Program-made: the position numbers and the translations under genes
Shown here: piece by piece, positions 8,870 to 17,433 of the stretch
Numbering within the stretch: position 1 is the first letter of the stretch
Layout of the letters: the number at the start of each line of letters is the position of its first letter
Source: Stutzerimonas kunmingensis
GTDB lineage: Bacteria; Pseudomonadota; Gammaproteobacteria; Pseudomonadales; Pseudomonadaceae
Length of the DNA: 64,000 nucleotides
Assembly (NCBI RefSeq): GCF_002929225.1
Contig: NZ_PISM01000004.1
Span: 930,001 to 994,000, forward strand
Direction: 5' to 3'
Notes under the pieces: generated by a model
Seen by the model: the letters and a program-made list of their open reading frames with translations, nothing else
Databases searched by the model: none
Told to the model about the DNA's origin: nothing

Positions 8870-9288
8870 AACGTAGCATCCGCCCGGTCTGCCAGAGTTT
8901 TCACTAGGGCCTTTAACAATGAGTGATGTTGCTTTCTTATATTCTCGAGGATGGCTTCGGCGGTTTCCTCGTTGTAGGTGTGCGAGGTGCGGTTACGATC
9001 TGTGAGCATCTGCATCCAGCCGTGCCCGTCCTCGATCAAACCCTTGCTAAATCCCTCCCGTATCGTGTCGCGAGAACCGACGATACCTTCTATGCCTTGC
9101 CACACGAGAAAGTCTTTCAGGGTATTCCAGCCGAGTTCGTACGAGTATTCAAAGGCCTGAATGACTCCTTGCTTTTCGAGCCGGGATAACTCGCGCCGCT
9201 GCATGAGTTCAATTGCTTCGTCCAATTGAGTGAGCGCTCGGCGAAAATTGCTTAGCCGCTGCTGCCAGCGCACATCGATGTTACTCAT
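8866..9288 (-). CDS. HEPN domain toxin, HepT/HI0074 (nucleotidyltransferase substrate-binding) family
   Basis: 140 aa, almost all alpha-helical. It belongs to the HI0074 type of HEPN protein. The motif R98-x4-H103-x-Y105 (within DRNRTSHTY) is the RNase/AMPylation motif of HepT toxins. R98 and H103 would cut RNA, and Y105 is the tyrosine that MntA modifies in characterised pairs. All motif residues are present, so the module looks functional. It is transcribed first, with the MntA-like gene downstream and overlapping. A role in phage defence or stress is inferred from the family. Confidence 0.83.
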   Translation of the reverse strand: MSNIDVRWQQRLSNFRRALTQLDEAIELMQRRELSRLEKQGVIQAFEYSYELGWNTLKDFLVWQGIEGIVGSRDTIREGFSKGLIEDGHGWMQMLTDRNRTSHTYNEETAEAILENIRKQHHSLLKALVKTLADRADATL

Positions 9289-9371
9289 CCATCTGTTCCT
9301 TCATCGTGGTGACGCTTGATGTTTATTACAGTACGGAAGCAGCAGGTTCATACGGCTGGGAAGCGCAGAGA

Positions 9372-9779
9372 TCAGTGCCGTGCACCCTCGTCCTGCATGC
9401 TCAATAGCTGCTTTTCACGGTTCCAGTCGAACGGTTCGTCGTTCTGCTCGGCTTCGTAGCGGCGCTCTTCGAGTTGCTGGAAGACGGCAATCTCGTCATC
9501 CGGCATGAAGTGCAGGCCGTCGCCGCCGAAGTACCACAGTAAATCGCGCGGAACCAGGTGGGCGATCTGGGGATATCGGTGGAAGACCTGGCAGATCAGG
9601 TCCTGGCCCATGTGGCGCTCTTCCGGGACGTTCTGCAGGTTCATGATCAGTTCGTCGAAGCGTTCGAGAAACAGTGCGTGGCTTTCTTCCGAGACTTGTT
9701 CGGCCTCGCCCATGGCGAGCAGGATGCCGCGCAGATGGGCCAGCAGGGCCAGGTTGTGATCGTGGTATGGATTGGCCAT
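9372..9779 (-). CDS. Conserved Pseudomonas protein of unknown function (PA2817-like)
   Basis: 135 aa, acidic, soluble and mainly helical, with no signal peptide or membrane segment. Residues about 50-100 are rich in aromatic and acidic residues (PRDLLWYFGGDGLHFMPDDE). I recognise it as the small family named after P. aeruginosa PA2817, from memory and without a search. No catalytic motif is visible and I assign no function. It stands alone on the - strand, 83 bases from the start of the HEPN gene. Confidence 0.7.
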   Translation of the reverse strand: MANPYHDHNLALLAHLRGILLAMGEAEQVSEESHALFLERFDELIMNLQNVPEERHMGQDLICQVFHRYPQIAHLVPRDLLWYFGGDGLHFMPDDEIAVFQQLEERRYEAEQNDEPFDWNREKQLLSMQDEGARH

Positions 9780-9962
9780 GTGTTCACCTGTGTCGGTTTT
9801 CTGAAAGGCGCGATTATAGGCGTGCGCGCCAGTGAATTGGGGTGTCTGGTTGACTCGCTTATAGCTCGCAGGTTCGGTTTTTCGGATGAGGCGATTGTTG
9901 GGCCGCCAGCTTGGCTACGCCAGAAAGCGAGCCTTCTAGCGGCTCGCCAACAGGGCGACGTA

Positions 9963-10700
9963 CTAGCCTGGTTTGGTCGAGCCAGGCTGGGCTGGAATGC
10001 TGACCAAACTGAGCAGGTAGCCTTCGAAGGTAGTGAACTGGCCGCCTAGCTCGATGCCGTTGCGCCAGTTTGCGGATAGATCGATCAACAAACGCAGGCG
10101 CGCAGCTCCTTGATGAGTGGCGTCCAGCACTTCGGCATGCTGGAAGTAGAAGCGTCGCTTCACCAGCGGATACAGTGCTTTGAACAGACTTTCCTTTAAC
10201 GAGAAGGTTCGGGTAACCAGTTCAGAGCCCTCGTCTTCGTTTAGCGGAGAGTAGAGTTCCAGTTCACGGGGTGTGAGGATTTCGGCGGCCAGGCGGTCGG
10301 CTCGTTCGGGGGCAAGAATGCGCTCGATATCCAGTCCCAGTCCGCTCCATTGTTGACTGGAACCCACCACGACGCCTGCCCAGCCTGCGCCGTGGGTAAT
10401 GGAACCAACGATGCCGGCCGGCCATTGCGGTGCGCGGTCTTCACCCACTGGCGGCACGAATGCAGTGCCGGTCAGGCCTCGCAGGGCCTCCCGAGCGCAC
10501 AAGCGTCCAGCGAGAAACTCGGCCTGCCGCTTGCTTACGCCTTTCTGTGCGGGAATCTCCCAGCGACTAAAATCCTCGGGATCGAGCAATGCCGGGTCGA
10601 AGCGTGTGCTCATCAGGCTGACACCCGCCAAGGCTTGCGGTAGCGGCCAGTGGTCGGTGAGTGGCGTGCAGCAGCGTGGGTAGGAAGGCAGATCGTTCAT
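9963..10700 (-). CDS. pcpS: 4'-phosphopantetheinyl transferase, EntD/PcpS-like
   Basis: 245 aa. Transfers the phosphopantetheine arm from CoA to acyl or peptidyl carrier proteins in the cytoplasm. Visible marks are SITHGAG near residue 100, the metal-binding pair D124 and E126 in GLDIERI, and FSLKESLFKALYP at 166-178 with E170 as the third metal ligand and the lysines that bind CoA. The N-terminal part (FDPALLDPEDF, KRQAEFLAGRLCAREAL) matches EntD/PcpS proteins. Pseudomonas has a single broad-range enzyme of this type, which also serves fatty acid synthesis, so it is probably essential here (inference). Confidence 0.92.
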   Translation of the reverse strand: MNDLPSYPRCCTPLTDHWPLPQALAGVSLMSTRFDPALLDPEDFSRWEIPAQKGVSKRQAEFLAGRLCAREALRGLTGTAFVPPVGEDRAPQWPAGIVGSITHGAGWAGVVVGSSQQWSGLGLDIERILAPERADRLAAEILTPRELELYSPLNEDEGSELVTRTFSLKESLFKALYPLVKRRFYFQHAEVLDATHQGAARLRLLIDLSANWRNGIELGGQFTTFEGYLLSLVSIPAQPGSTKPG

Positions 10701-11016
10701 GGCCGCTATTCTGCCTCAAGGCTGGCGGTGAATGTCATCGCGCTGCGGCGGACGCGCCGACCCGTTGCTCCTCGCGCTGTTTCACCGGCATCGGTCCCGT
10801 TCCAGGTTGATGCTTGGCACCTGGACTGCTTCCCGCCGTCCCTCTCCCGCAGGGAGAGGGTGTGCAAATCAACTGCACGCCATCGTTGCTAACGGCTGCA
10901 GCTCCGCTTCAGGAGGAATAAACCGTATCAAGGCTGCGGTTATTTTTTCACGCGCTGCTCGCTATGCCTTCAGGGTGCCTGCTAGGGTTGAGCGCATCAC
11001 CTGGACGGAGAAAGCG
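10701..11016. other. Intergenic region between divergent pcpS and pap genes
   Basis: 316 bases that must hold the promoters of the two divergent genes. I see no convincing -35/-10 pair. It contains the perfect 9-bp palindrome listed separately and, just before the pap start, a weak hairpin of AACCG with CGGTT followed by a T-rich run (about 10921-10947). An open frame on the + strand runs through the whole region into pap, but its text is arginine-rich filler without homology to the family. Confidence 0.6.
10840..10860. repeat. Perfect short palindrome, REP-like (9-bp arms, 3-base loop)
   Basis: CCCTCTCCC, loop GCA, then GGGAGAGGG. This hairpin type occurs many times in many GC-rich proteobacterial genomes as a dispersed intergenic palindrome. 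Only one copy is seen in this window. No T-run follows, so it is not a standard terminator. Confidence 0.7.
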
Positions 11017-12516
11017 ATGTTCGAATCAGCCGAAATTGGTCACTCCATCGGCAAGGAGGCTTACGATGCGGCGGTGCCAGAGTTGCGTGAAGCGCTGCTG
11101 CAGGCGCAGTACCGGCTCAAGGCCCAGGCGCGGTTCCCGGTCCTCATACTGATCAATGGCATCGAGGGCGCCGGCAAAGGGGAAACCATCAAGCTGCTCA
11201 ACGAGTGGATGGATCCGCGGCTGATACGTGTCGACAGCTTCGATGTGCCCAGCGACGAAGAGCTCGCGCATCCACCGGCATGGCGTTTCTGGCGACGCCT
11301 GCCGCCGAAGGGCCACACCGGGATTTTCTTCGGCAACTGGTACAGCAAGATGCTCGAGGATCGTGTGCACGGGCGCATTGATGGTGCCGAGCTGAAACTC
11401 GCCACTGCGCGGGCGCAGCGCCTGGAACGGATGCTCTGTGACGAGGGCGCGCTGATCTTCAAGTTCTGGTTCCATCTGTCCAAGGAGCGTATGAACGCCC
11501 GGCTCGATTCGCTGAAGAACGATCCGCTGCACAGCTGGCGCATCAGCCCGTTGGATTGGCAACAGTCCAAGACTTACGACAAGTTCGTGCGCCACGGTGA
11601 GAAGATCCTGCGGCTCAGCAGCCGGGATTTTGCGCCCTGGTATGTGATCGAGGGTGCGGACGAGCGTTACCGCAGCCTGACCGTCGGCCGCATCTTGCTC
11701 GAAGGTCTGCAGGCCGCGCTGGCCGCCGCGGAGCAGCCTGGGCAGGCGGCGTCGCAGCCGCATTCGGCGCCGCTGCAGATCGATCTGGATCATTTGAGCC
11801 TGCTGGACAGCCTGGATCTGAGCCAGAAGCTCACCAAGGACGACTACCAGCAGCAGCTCGCCGAGGAGCAGGCGCGGTTGTCGCAGTTGTTGCGGGATCG
11901 CCGTCTGCGCAAGCGGGGCGTGCTGGCGTTGTTCGAGGGTCATGATGCGGCGGGCAAGGGGAGTGCGATTCGCCGCGTGACCGGCGCGCTCGACCCGCGG
12001 ATGTACCGAACCATACAGATCGCCGCGCCCTCCGAGGAAGAACGCGCGCAGCCCTGGCTTTGGCGCTTCTGGCGCAATGTGCCGGAGCGCGGCAAGTTCA
12101 CCATCTTCGATCGTTCCTGGTATGGCCGCGTGTTGGTCGAGCGGGTGGAAGGTTTCTGTACCCCGGATGAGTGGTTGCGCGCCTATTCGGAAATCAACGA
12201 CTTCGAAGAGCAACTGGTCGATGCCGATATCGTGGTGGTGAAGTTCTGGCTGACCATCGACAAGAAAACCCAGCTCAAGCGCTTCAAGGAGCGCGAGGAG
12301 ACAGTCTTCAAGCGCTTCAAAATCACCGAGGAGGATTGGCGCAACCGTGAGCGTTGGGACGACTACGGGCATGCCGTAGCCGATATGGTCGACCGCACCA
12401 GTACCGAAATCGCACCCTGGACGTTGGTAGAGGCCAACGACAAGCGCTTCGCCAGGGTCAAGGTGCTGCGGACGTTGAATGAAGCGCTGGAGGCGGCGAT
12501 CGAGAAGGGACGTTAA
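11017..12516 (+). CDS. pap: Polyphosphate:AMP phosphotransferase (two-domain PPK2, class II)
   Basis: 499 aa from the ATG at 11017, the length expected of two-domain PPK2 enzymes. It uses polyphosphate to phosphorylate AMP to ADP. It contains two tandem P-loop kinase domains: the first has GIEGAGKG at 48-55, the second GHDAAGKG at 308-315 with the lid/Walker B text DRSWYGR at 365-371. In the first domain the DRSW position reads FGNW, so that copy probably does not catalyse, as known for class II PPK2. A longer in-frame start at 10732 is not supported by the family. The thiolase follows 306 bases downstream. Confidence 0.92.
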   Translation: MFESAEIGHSIGKEAYDAAVPELREALLQAQYRLKAQARFPVLILINGIEGAGKGETIKLLNEWMDPRLIRVDSFDVPSDEELAHPPAWRFWRRLPPKGHTGIFFGNWYSKMLEDRVHGRIDGAELKLATARAQRLERMLCDEGALIFKFWFHLSKERMNARLDSLKNDPLHSWRISPLDWQQSKTYDKFVRHGEKILRLSSRDFAPWYVIEGADERYRSLTVGRILLEGLQAALAAAEQPGQAASQPHSAPLQIDLDHLSLLDSLDLSQKLTKDDYQQQLAEEQARLSQLLRDRRLRKRGVLALFEGHDAAGKGSAIRRVTGALDPRMYRTIQIAAPSEEERAQPWLWRFWRNVPERGKFTIFDRSWYGRVLVERVEGFCTPDEWLRAYSEINDFEEQLVDADIVVVKFWLTIDKKTQLKRFKEREETVFKRFKITEEDWRNRERWDDYGHAVADMVDRTSTEIAPWTLVEANDKRFARVKVLRTLNEALEAAIEKGR

Positions 12517-12822
12517 CCGGGCGGCGTTGCCTGGCTGTTGCGTACGGGGGCGACGGTGTCCCGTGACCGGGGAGCCGCCGCAGGGTTGGTCGCGCGAATC
12601 GATCTGCAGTTGCACCCTATCTACGAGCCTGAAAAGCCTGCCCAAGCGCGCTATCCGGCCGGTAAGCCGATGGCCGTGCATATCCGAGCTGAATGGTCGT
12701 CGCCAGCGCTGCGAAGCGGGAACTATGCTCGGGTCACCGTCCACCCTGCGGTCGTGGAACAATCCGTGCGCGCAGCGCCGTCACAACATCCCCGCGACCG
12801 CTCCTAGTCTCCGAGGTATGTC
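12517..12822. other. Intergenic region between pap and the thiolase gene
   Basis: 306 bases. No pap terminator with a T-run is visible. A frame of 89 codons (12538-12807) is open but has no ribosome binding site, a basic low-complexity composition and no recognisable family, so I treat it as chance. I see no strong promoter motif. Confidence 0.5.
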
Positions 12823-14007
<1,185 letters not shown>

Positions 14008-14029
14008 CAGCTTGGTGTACCGTCTTGAG

Positions 14030-14069
14030 ACGGGCCTGCTACGAAGCCGTAGCAGGCCCGTTTTCTTTT
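14030..14069 (+). terminator. Intrinsic terminator of the thiolase gene
   Basis: Perfect 14-bp stem (ACGGGCCTGCTACG at 14030-14043 with its complement at 14048-14061), 4-base loop, then TTTTCTTTT. It starts 22 bases after the thiolase stop. Confidence 0.92.
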
Positions 14070-14130
14070 GGCCGGCCATAAAGCCGAGCCGTGCTATCGA
14101 GCCTGATCGGCTGGCCGCATAGGGGCCTAT

Positions 14131-14159
14131 ATCTGACAGGCGTCTGGTAGTTGTCAGAT
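14131..14159. repeat. Inverted repeat, 8-bp arms
   Basis: ATCTGACA at 14131-14138 and TGTCAGAT at 14152-14159, separated by 13 bases. It lies between two terminators where no gene is present. It could bind a dimeric regulator or be chance; no function is assigned. Confidence 0.5.
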
Positions 14160-14174
14160 GCGTAGCATGGGCAC

Positions 14175-14217
14175 AAAAAAGCCGCAGAGATCGATTGAGT
14201 CTGCGGCTTCTTTTTTT
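14175..14217 (-). terminator. Bidirectional intrinsic terminator at the end of the exopolysaccharide operon
   Basis: A 10-bp stem (AAGCCGCAGA at 14179-14188 with TCTGCGGCTT at 14200-14209) is flanked by A6 on the left and T7 on the right, so it can end transcription in both directions. It is 32 bases beyond the stop of the - strand wza-type gene, whose operon it must close. Confidence 0.92.
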
Positions 14218-14248
14218 GCGTGATCGTCAGACGATCACGCAGTGCGGC

Positions 14249-15349
14249 TTAGCGGTTGATGTTGTATTCCGCTGCGGCACCGATGCCAACAACGTTAGCC
14301 GACGGCAGCAGCTGGCTGATGAAACGGTTCCAGCGAGTGATGTTGGCCGGACCGACGAACACGACGTCCTGCGGCTGCAGCGGGAAGTGTTTGGCCAGGG
14401 CAAGGGCGGTCGGCGACTCGGCGTTCAGCTGAAAGACCTTGGCCGGCTCGGTCATCATGTCTTCAGCTCCGCGAATGACGTACAGCGCCTCACCGTCGGC
14501 AGTCTCCTGACGAATGCCGCCTGCGGTGCCGATTGCGTCCATCAGGTTCATGCTGGTGGCTTTGAACGACAGCGCTTGCGGCAGGTTGACCTCGCCCAGC
14601 ACGTAGATCTTGCGCTGGTCGTTGTATGGCAGGTGCAGCTGGTCGCCGTCCTTCAGGTAAACCTGGTGCAGCCACGAGTCCGGGCGGTTCAGCGAATCCA
14701 TGTCAAGCATGTACTCACGACCGTCGCGCTTGAGCGTCAGACCGGTGAGGTCCGCGGTTTCGGTATCCACACCGGCTTGACCGATAGCCTGGGTGATGGT
14801 CATCGGAGCGGTGGTCACCGGGACTTCGCCGGCGGTGTCGAATGCACCGGATACGACGACGCGCTGGCTGCCGAAGCGCAGGATGGATACATCGACCTGC
14901 GGACTGTCGATGTAGTTGGTCAGGCGACGCGCAATCAGGGCACGCAGTTCTTCTATGGTCTTGCCCGCGGCTTCGATGTTGCCGATGTACGGGTAGAACA
15001 GGGTGCCATCGGGGCGTACCAGACGACCGTTGGCATCCAGCTGCTGCTGCGGGCCGGACGGCGCGGTCAGCTCCGGGTGGTCCCAGACGGTAATGTAGAG
15101 CAGGTCGTTGGCGCCGATGCGGTAGGCGCCGGGCTTGTAGTTGAGCAGTTCCTGCTTGCTGGAGGTGCCCGCGTCAGAGGCGAGGTGACCCTTGAGCATT
15201 TCGGGGGTGATGCGGATCAGCTGAACGGTGCCGTGCTCGGCTTCGGCGCCTTCCTTGAACTCATCGGGATCTAGGTACTGGCCGGGGGCGAACGCACAGC
15301 CCTGCAATACCAAGGCGGAAGTAAAAGCTAGAGCGATAAATGGTTTCAT
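14249..15349 (-). CDS. Outer-membrane polysaccharide export lipoprotein, Wza/OMA family
   Basis: 366 aa from the ATG at 15349; an upstream in-frame start at 15385 would put 12 residues before the signal peptide. The signal sequence ends in a lipobox-like LQGC, giving an outer-membrane lipoprotein. Then come a polysaccharide export domain (AYRIGANDLLYITVWDHPEL and LVRPDGTLFYPYIG) and two SLBB-type repeats (about residues 160-330). Wza proteins form the octameric channel through which polymer leaves the cell, working with the BY-kinase/Wzz protein. Here the gene is the last of the operon instead of next to the kinase, and 335 non-coding bases precede it. Confidence 0.9.
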   Translation of the reverse strand: MKPFIALAFTSALVLQGCAFAPGQYLDPDEFKEGAEAEHGTVQLIRITPEMLKGHLASDAGTSSKQELLNYKPGAYRIGANDLLYITVWDHPELTAPSGPQQQLDANGRLVRPDGTLFYPYIGNIEAAGKTIEELRALIARRLTNYIDSPQVDVSILRFGSQRVVVSGAFDTAGEVPVTTAPMTITQAIGQAGVDTETADLTGLTLKRDGREYMLDMDSLNRPDSWLHQVYLKDGDQLHLPYNDQRKIYVLGEVNLPQALSFKATSMNLMDAIGTAGGIRQETADGEALYVIRGAEDMMTEPAKVFQLNAESPTALALAKHFPLQPQDVVFVGPANITRWNRFISQLLPSANVVGIGAAAEYNINR

Positions 15350-15684
15350 GGGTTGTTCATCCTTGAGGGAGTGGTTGTTGTTCAAAGAGTGAGACGGCTT
15401 GATTCACTTTTCTGCCTGAGGCGCTTGAGTAATTTTTTCGCCTTTCCAAGAGGACCGGAGTCATCACTCCACACTCCTCAGCGACCAAATTGGATCGGTA
15501 GCCAAAGTTTTTCTCCTTCCTGAATTGTTCATCTCCAGCAGCTATCTATTCAGCTACGTAGACGCGTTTTTATTTCCCTCCTGGTTGTAAAGTCAGCGGC
15601 TGTTTGGTGGGGCAGGTTTAATTCCTAAGTTCTTCACATACGGCTGCTGCGTTACCACCGAGGCGGGATGGCGCTCATGTTTAG
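15350..15684. other. Intergenic leader in front of the wza-type gene
   Basis: 335 bases between the small ORF and wza, long for an operon that is otherwise tightly packed. It contains a small inverted repeat (GGAGT, 4 bases, ACTCC at 15457-15470) and A/T-rich patches, so wza may have its own promoter or a regulatory leader. I could not fix a clear -35/-10 pair. An 8-of-11 resemblance to the RfaH ops element on the - strand at 15649-15659 is too weak to claim. Confidence 0.5.
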
Positions 15685-15792
15685 TTAGATGTTGAATTGC
15701 CAACCTGTCACGCTCACACAGAAGGGATAGACCGTCTCGATTTCGCTGGGTTCACCGTTGTTCAGTGCAATTTCGCCCAATTTTTCGATCAT
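15685..15792 (-). CDS. Possible 35-aa small protein at the end of the exopolysaccharide operon
   Basis: An ATG lies 5 bases after the stop of the WecG-type gene and opens a 35-codon frame. The peptide begins MIEKLGEIALNN and ends VTGWQFNI. It has mixed acidic, aromatic and aliphatic residues and one cysteine, quite unlike the arginine-rich chance frames of this GC-rich DNA. A possible AGGA lies about 12 bases upstream, somewhat far, so translation may depend on coupling to the upstream gene. I do not recognise a family. It could also be the remnant of a longer gene. Confidence 0.4.
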   Translation of the reverse strand: MIEKLGEIALNNGEPSEIETVYPFCVSVTGWQFNI

Positions 15793-15797
15793 TGGGA

Positions 15798-16565
15798 TTA
15801 GCTGTCCTGTTTCGCCGGCTTGGCCTTCTGCACGCGGTAGTTTTTTTCCCGCATGAATGCCGGAACTATGAACATCGCGTCATGCGCGTAGCGTTTAACC
15901 AGCCGTTTGGGTTCGGAAAGCATGCGATGCAACCATTCGAGTTTGCAGTTCTGCATCCACACCGGGGCCCGTTTAATACTACCGGTAGCGAACGAAATGG
16001 ATGCGCCGATACAAAAGCCCATACCGGTCCGTTCGTGGCTTTCGATTGAACTGGCAAGTATTTCCTGGCGCGGCGCGCCGACTGCGTAGAGCACTAATTC
16101 GGACGGGTTTTCCCGAACGAACTGCAATGCCCGTTGCACTTCATCTGGACGATTGATGAAGCCCATCGGCGGATTGTGGTGATAGAGCGTGATTCCGGGG
16201 TAGATCGCGCGCAGTTTTACGCATTCCTCTTCGGTCGCCCCGATCAGGACGATGCGCAGGCGCTCGCGGTCTGCCCATTCCAGCAGGTCGACGGTCAGGT
16301 CGCTGCCCGGAATCACTTCTTCGATCTGTACACCGAGGCGCTGCAGCAGTGGCTGCAGGATTCGGCTGTCGCACAGGCGCAGGCGAGCCTTGGCGTAAGC
16401 CTCGCGCAGTGCAGGGTTATCCTGCAGTTGCGCCAGGTGGTCGACATTGGGGGTCACCACGAACGAGTAGGGCTGCTTGACCCCCTCGCGAATGCAGTTC
16501 AGCAGCGTCGCCTTGCTGCCGGTATAGAAATTCACACCGAACGCGTGGTTAGTCTCGTTAGACAC
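15798..16565 (-). CDS. WecG/TagA/CpsF family glycosyltransferase
   Basis: 255 aa, single domain of GT family 26. Marks are TPNVDHLAQLQDNPALREAY, the acidic CDSRILQPLLQRLG segment, VIPGSDLTVDLLEWA, GATEEE and the C-terminal GAPRQE block (VGAPRQEILASSIE). Members add ManNAcA, ManNAc or glucuronic acid-type sugars to lipid-linked intermediates at the inner membrane face. It overlaps the stop of the GT2 gene by 8 bases. With the GT2 and the initiating transferase it gives only three sugar transferases, so a short repeat unit is likely (inference). Confidence 0.9.
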   Translation of the reverse strand: MSNETNHAFGVNFYTGSKATLLNCIREGVKQPYSFVVTPNVDHLAQLQDNPALREAYAKARLRLCDSRILQPLLQRLGVQIEEVIPGSDLTVDLLEWADRERLRIVLIGATEEECVKLRAIYPGITLYHHNPPMGFINRPDEVQRALQFVRENPSELVLYAVGAPRQEILASSIESHERTGMGFCIGASISFATGSIKRAPVWMQNCKLEWLHRMLSEPKRLVKRYAHDAMFIVPAFMREKNYRVQKAKPAKQDS

Positions 16566-17433
16566 TCATCGTTACTCCCTTGAAGGCGCCCTTGATGCCG
16601 GACCAGGCGAGGCTGGGGTGGTTGAACTCCTTGATGACGGTGATCGCCGACAGGAAACAGGCCGACGCGAAGGCGAAACCCTGGCCGTAGAAGCGCTTGT
16701 TGAATCGGGTCGCGGCGCGATTGCGGTAGTAGTGATAGAAGGCCGAGCGGCCGCCCGAGCTCAGCGAGCCGTAGTGGAAGAGCCTGCTGCTTGGCACGAC
16801 GCGGATAGAGATGCCTTTCTTCTTGGCCTGGAACTGCCAGTCGACTTCCTCGGAATACATGAAGTACGCCTCGTCCATCAGGCCGATGCGATCGATCAGC
16901 TTGGCCGAGAACGCAAGGCTGCAGCCCATCAGGTAATCCGGCTGCTCGCTGGTGTTTGCCATGGCTTCGAGGGTCTGGTCCTTGCCCAGCAGCTTGGCCT
17001 TGCCCAGCAGCGGGTAGAGCTTGCCGCCGCCGTAACATTCCAGGCGCCCGGTGTCGGCGCTGAGGATGACCGAGCCGACGAATTGGCGATCGTTCTCTTT
17101 TAGCGCATCGAGCAGCGGCGTGAAGGCATCACTGTCGACATAGGTGTCGTTGTTGACGATCCAGAAAGTTGTCACTGGCAGGTTGTCCAGCGCCCAACGC
17201 AGGCCGTAGTTGTTGCCACCTGCGTAGCCGTTGTTCTCCGGGTTGGCGAGAACGGTGACGTTGTGGCGCGGCTGGGCCTCCAGCCACTGGTTGAATGCCA
17301 CCACGGAGCCATCTTGGGAGTCATTGTCGATGACCACCACATGGTTGAGAGCCGGGCAATGAGCGAGCAGGCTCTCAACGCAACTGATGGTTTCAGTAGC
17401 TGCCTTGTAGTTGAGGATAAGCGCGACGTTCAT
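16558..17433 (-). CDS. Family 2 glycosyltransferase
   Basis: 291 aa, GT-A fold, rhamnosyltransferase-like. It starts MNVALILNYKAATET and has the nucleotide-sugar binding text VVIDNDSQDGS, NPENNGYAGGNNYGLRWA and the DXD-like WIVNNDTYVD. Further on it has PDYLMGCSLAF and EEVDWQFQAKKKG, where ExDW contributes the catalytic base in this family. No membrane helix is obvious until a hydrophobic C-terminal stretch. The start lies 41 bases inside the 3' end of the polymerase gene, in another frame. Donor and acceptor are unknown. Confidence 0.88.
   Translation of the reverse strand: MNVALILNYKAATETISCVESLLAHCPALNHVVVIDNDSQDGSVVAFNQWLEAQPRHNVTVLANPENNGYAGGNNYGLRWALDNLPVTTFWIVNNDTYVDSDAFTPLLDALKENDRQFVGSVILSADTGRLECYGGGKLYPLLGKAKLLGKDQTLEAMANTSEQPDYLMGCSLAFSAKLIDRIGLMDEAYFMYSEEVDWQFQAKKKGISIRVVPSSRLFHYGSLSSGGRSAFYHYYRNRAATRFNKRFYGQGFAFASACFLSAITVIKEFNHPSLAWSGIKGAFKGVTMSV

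Noticed and set aside
10732-11016. N-terminal extension of the pap gene in an open frame
   Set aside because: The added 95 residues are arginine- and serine-rich without family match; the ATG at 11017 gives the normal length of the enzyme.
11029-11044. A GCCGAAATTGGTCACT stretch resembling the end of the 130-bp repeat
   Set aside because: It lies within the conserved start of the pap gene and only about 13 bases agree; probably chance.
12538-12807. Open frame of 89 codons between pap and the thiolase gene
   Set aside because: No ribosome site, no family, and composition as in other chance frames of this DNA.
15649-15659. RfaH ops (JUMPstart)-like text on the - strand before the wza gene
   Set aside because: Only 8 of 11 bases agree, the invariant part is changed, and no accompanying JUMPstart context is present.
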